Shown: one piece after another, positions 6,593 through 8,011 of the stretch
Layout of the letters: each line of letters starts with the position of its first letter
Numbering within the stretch: position 1 is the stretch's first letter
Assembly (NCBI GenBank): GCA_027046415.1
Contig: JALTYW010000254.1
Location: forward strand, 1 to 8,011
Length of the DNA stretch: 8,011 nt
Direction: 5' to 3'
From: Sulfurovum sp.
GTDB lineage: Bacteria > Campylobacterota > Campylobacteria > Campylobacterales > Sulfurovaceae
Program-made: the position numbers and the translations under genes
The notes under the pieces: generated by a model
The model's database searches: none
The model's input: the letters and a program-made list of their open reading frames with translations, nothing else
Told to the model about the DNA's origin: nothing

Positions 6593-8011
6593 GACACGAT
6601 ACACTACCGCATACATCAACGGCACATAGAAAAGGTTCAACACTGTCGCCCAGGCAATCCCAAATCCAAGCGAGATTGCCATCGGCTGTAAAATAAGTGC
6701 TTGTCCGCTGGCAAAGAACATCAGAGAAGAGAGCCCCAGTACCGTGGTAACCGACGTCAAAATAATGGGTCGCAGACGCATACCTGCTTTTTCTACCATC
6801 TCATCATAGGTTTTACTGCCTTTAACAAAATCAAGCATGATGAGCCCATCGTTAACAACTACTCCCGCAAGTCCAATGATCCCCATGATTCCCGGTAGTG
6901 TCATATGAATGCCCATCAGTTTCGTACCAAGCAGCGCGCCAAGGACTGACAGTGGTATGGTCGAGAGAATGATCAACGGCAATACCATCGAGTTGAACAT
7001 CCAAACCAGCGTAATAAAAATAAGGAAGATCGCAATCACCGCCGCTTCTCCCATCTCCTTTTTAATCTGTTTGTTCTCTTTCTCCTCACCTTTAATGACC
7101 ACCTTGCCACCTGAAGCTTCAAATGCATCAAGTAGCGGACGGATCTTGTCCATCACCTCTGTCGGTGTGATCAGATGCTTGTCCACCCTTGCAAAAAGCG
7201 AACGTACCTTTGTACCATCTTCTTTAAATATCTTGACAAAACTCTTTTGATAGTAGAAATCACAAATATCTTTCAACCTGACCATCTGTTGTCCGTCCGG
7301 AGTCGTAAGACGAAAATCACCGATTGCCTTAGAACGCTTTTTATAGGCATCTTCAATACGGATACGAATCAACCCTTTGCTGTCAAACATCTTCCCATAC
7401 TCTGCCTTAAGAAATGCGCCTCTTAGCACATTGACCACATAGCTTTCTGTAAAGCCAAGCTGCTGTCCGTAACTGTTGACACGAAGTTTCAACTCACGCT
7501 CACCCTCGTTGGCATTGTCGGAGATATCTTCCACTCCTTTGATCTTCGAGAGATTCGCCTCTACACGGTGCAGTGCATCGAGCATCTTTTTGGGATCATC
7601 AGCACTGAAACCGATCTCGATATCGTGACTGACAATCCCCGCCTGCTGTACATAGATATTGAACTCCTCGTAAAGCGGTTTGTCATTGATTTTGATGTTT
7701 CTAAACTTATCAACCACCTCTTTTTGTACCTCTTTGACAATCTGCTGTGCTTTACGCTTGCGAATCATATCCCTGTCATCGTACTCCAATGAGAAAATGG
7801 GATTGATATAGCGGTCAAAGAAGTTCTCAGGTGCCTTTTCGTGTAGGTTGATAAATATCTGAAAAAGGTTGTCCCCTACTTCAAAACTCGCATCTGGGTT
7901 AAACTTGAACCCTATGACAGAGGTGACGGAGTCCACCTCTTCTTTATTCAGACGTTTTAGCAGCGCCTCTTCTATCTGCGTCACATACGCTTCTGTCTCA
8001 CGCAGATCATG
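6581..8011 (-). CDS. RND-family efflux permease, C-terminal 476 residues (5' end outside window)
   Basis: The reading frame is open to the right edge of the window; the first visible codons read HDLRETEAYVTQIEEALL, so the GTG at 7984 is not the true start. The visible part holds periplasmic porter and docking regions (about 1-310), then five membrane segments matching TM8-TM12 of AcrB-type pumps: about 322-341, 342-362, 370-396, 416-434 and 443-471. Family signatures include GIIGLAGVVVNDGLIMLDF (TM10), MRLRPIILTSVTTVLGL (TM11) and the final LNLFYVPLMYAVVY. These proton-driven permeases work as trimers in the inner membrane, usually with a periplasmic adaptor and an outer-membrane channel. Neither partner is visible here and the substrate cannot be inferred. 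The end of the protein is typical, with a short KKG tail. It lies 72 nt upstream of ispB and is probably a separate unit. Confidence 0.93.
   Translation of the reverse strand, partial: HDLRETEAYVTQIEEALLKRLNKEEVDSVTSVIGFKFNPDASFEVGDNLFQIFINLHEKAPENFFDRYINPIFSLEYDDRDMIRKRKAQQIVKEVQKEVVDKFRNIKINDKPLYEEFNIYVQQAGIVSHDIEIGFSADDPKKMLDALHRVEANLSKIKGVEDISDNANEGERELKLRVNSYGQQLGFTESYVVNVLRGAFLKAEYGKMFDSKGLIRIRIEDAYKKRSKAIGDFRLTTPDGQQMVRLKDICDFYYQKSFVKIFKEDGTKVRSLFARVDKHLITPTEVMDKIRPLLDAFEASGGKVVIKGEEKENKQIKKEMGEAAVIAIFLIFITLVWMFNSMVLPLIILSTIPLSVLGALLGTKLMGIHMTLPGIMGIIGLAGVVVNDGLIMLDFVKGSKTYDEMVEKAGMRLRPIILTSVTTVLGLSSLMFFASGQALILQPMAISLGFGIAWATVLNLFYVPLMYAVVYRVKKG

Noticed and set aside
6581..7984. A separate short RND gene starting at the GTG at 7984
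   Set aside because: The frame stays open to the window edge with family-like residues, and a stand-alone C-terminal half would lack TM1-TM7. It is a window-edge effect.

Overview
The window looks like a stretch of a Campylobacterota (epsilonproteobacterial) chromosome, most like the Sulfurovum/Sulfurimonas group. This rests on the protein sequences and on the gene order ispB-hemA-proS-fxsA-(dsb)-hemC-ubiD, which from memory matches the Campylobacter jejuni Cj0541-Cj0546 order and resembles Helicobacter pylori HP0240-HP0237. No similarity search was possible, so genus-level placement is inference. All eight recognised genes lie on the minus strand, so transcription runs from high to low coordinates.

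Layout in transcription order: (1) 8011-6581, the C-terminal half of an RND efflux permease, running off the window edge. (2) 6580-6509, a short spacer with a T-tract plus TATAAT promoter. (3) 6508-377, a compact run of six genes: polyprenyl diphosphate synthase (ispB-like), glutamyl-tRNA reductase (hemA), prolyl-tRNA synthetase (proS), an FxsA-family membrane protein, a periplasmic DsbC/DsbK-like thiol oxidoreductase with a CPFC active site, and hydroxymethylbilane synthase (hemC). The first five overlap in sequence (TGATG, GTGA, ATGCTGA, then a 65-nt overlap), and hemC follows after 58 nt. (4) 376-228, a 149-bp intergenic region with a stem-loop, an AT-rich tract, an intrinsic terminator and a TATAAT box. 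(5) 227-1, the first 75 codons of a UbiD-family decarboxylase, cut by the window edge.

The genes share a theme of respiratory cofactors. HemA starts tetrapyrrole synthesis from glutamyl-tRNA and HemC carries it on two enzymatic steps later. The polyprenyl synthase probably makes the menaquinone side chain, and the UbiD-family enzyme probably acts late in menaquinone synthesis (futalosine route in this phylum). ProS is a housekeeping enzyme carried in the same conserved cluster. The Dsb-like protein is the accessory member. Its whole signal peptide is encoded, in another frame, inside the 3' end of fxsA.

This is mostly an ordinary core region. I see no mobile element, CRISPR array, tRNA or rRNA, and no sign of an undescribed defence or other system. 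The points worth a second look are the fxsA/dsb overlap, the insertion of dsb in an otherwise conserved cluster, the terminator directly joined to a promoter between hemC and ubiD, and two look-alike promoters.
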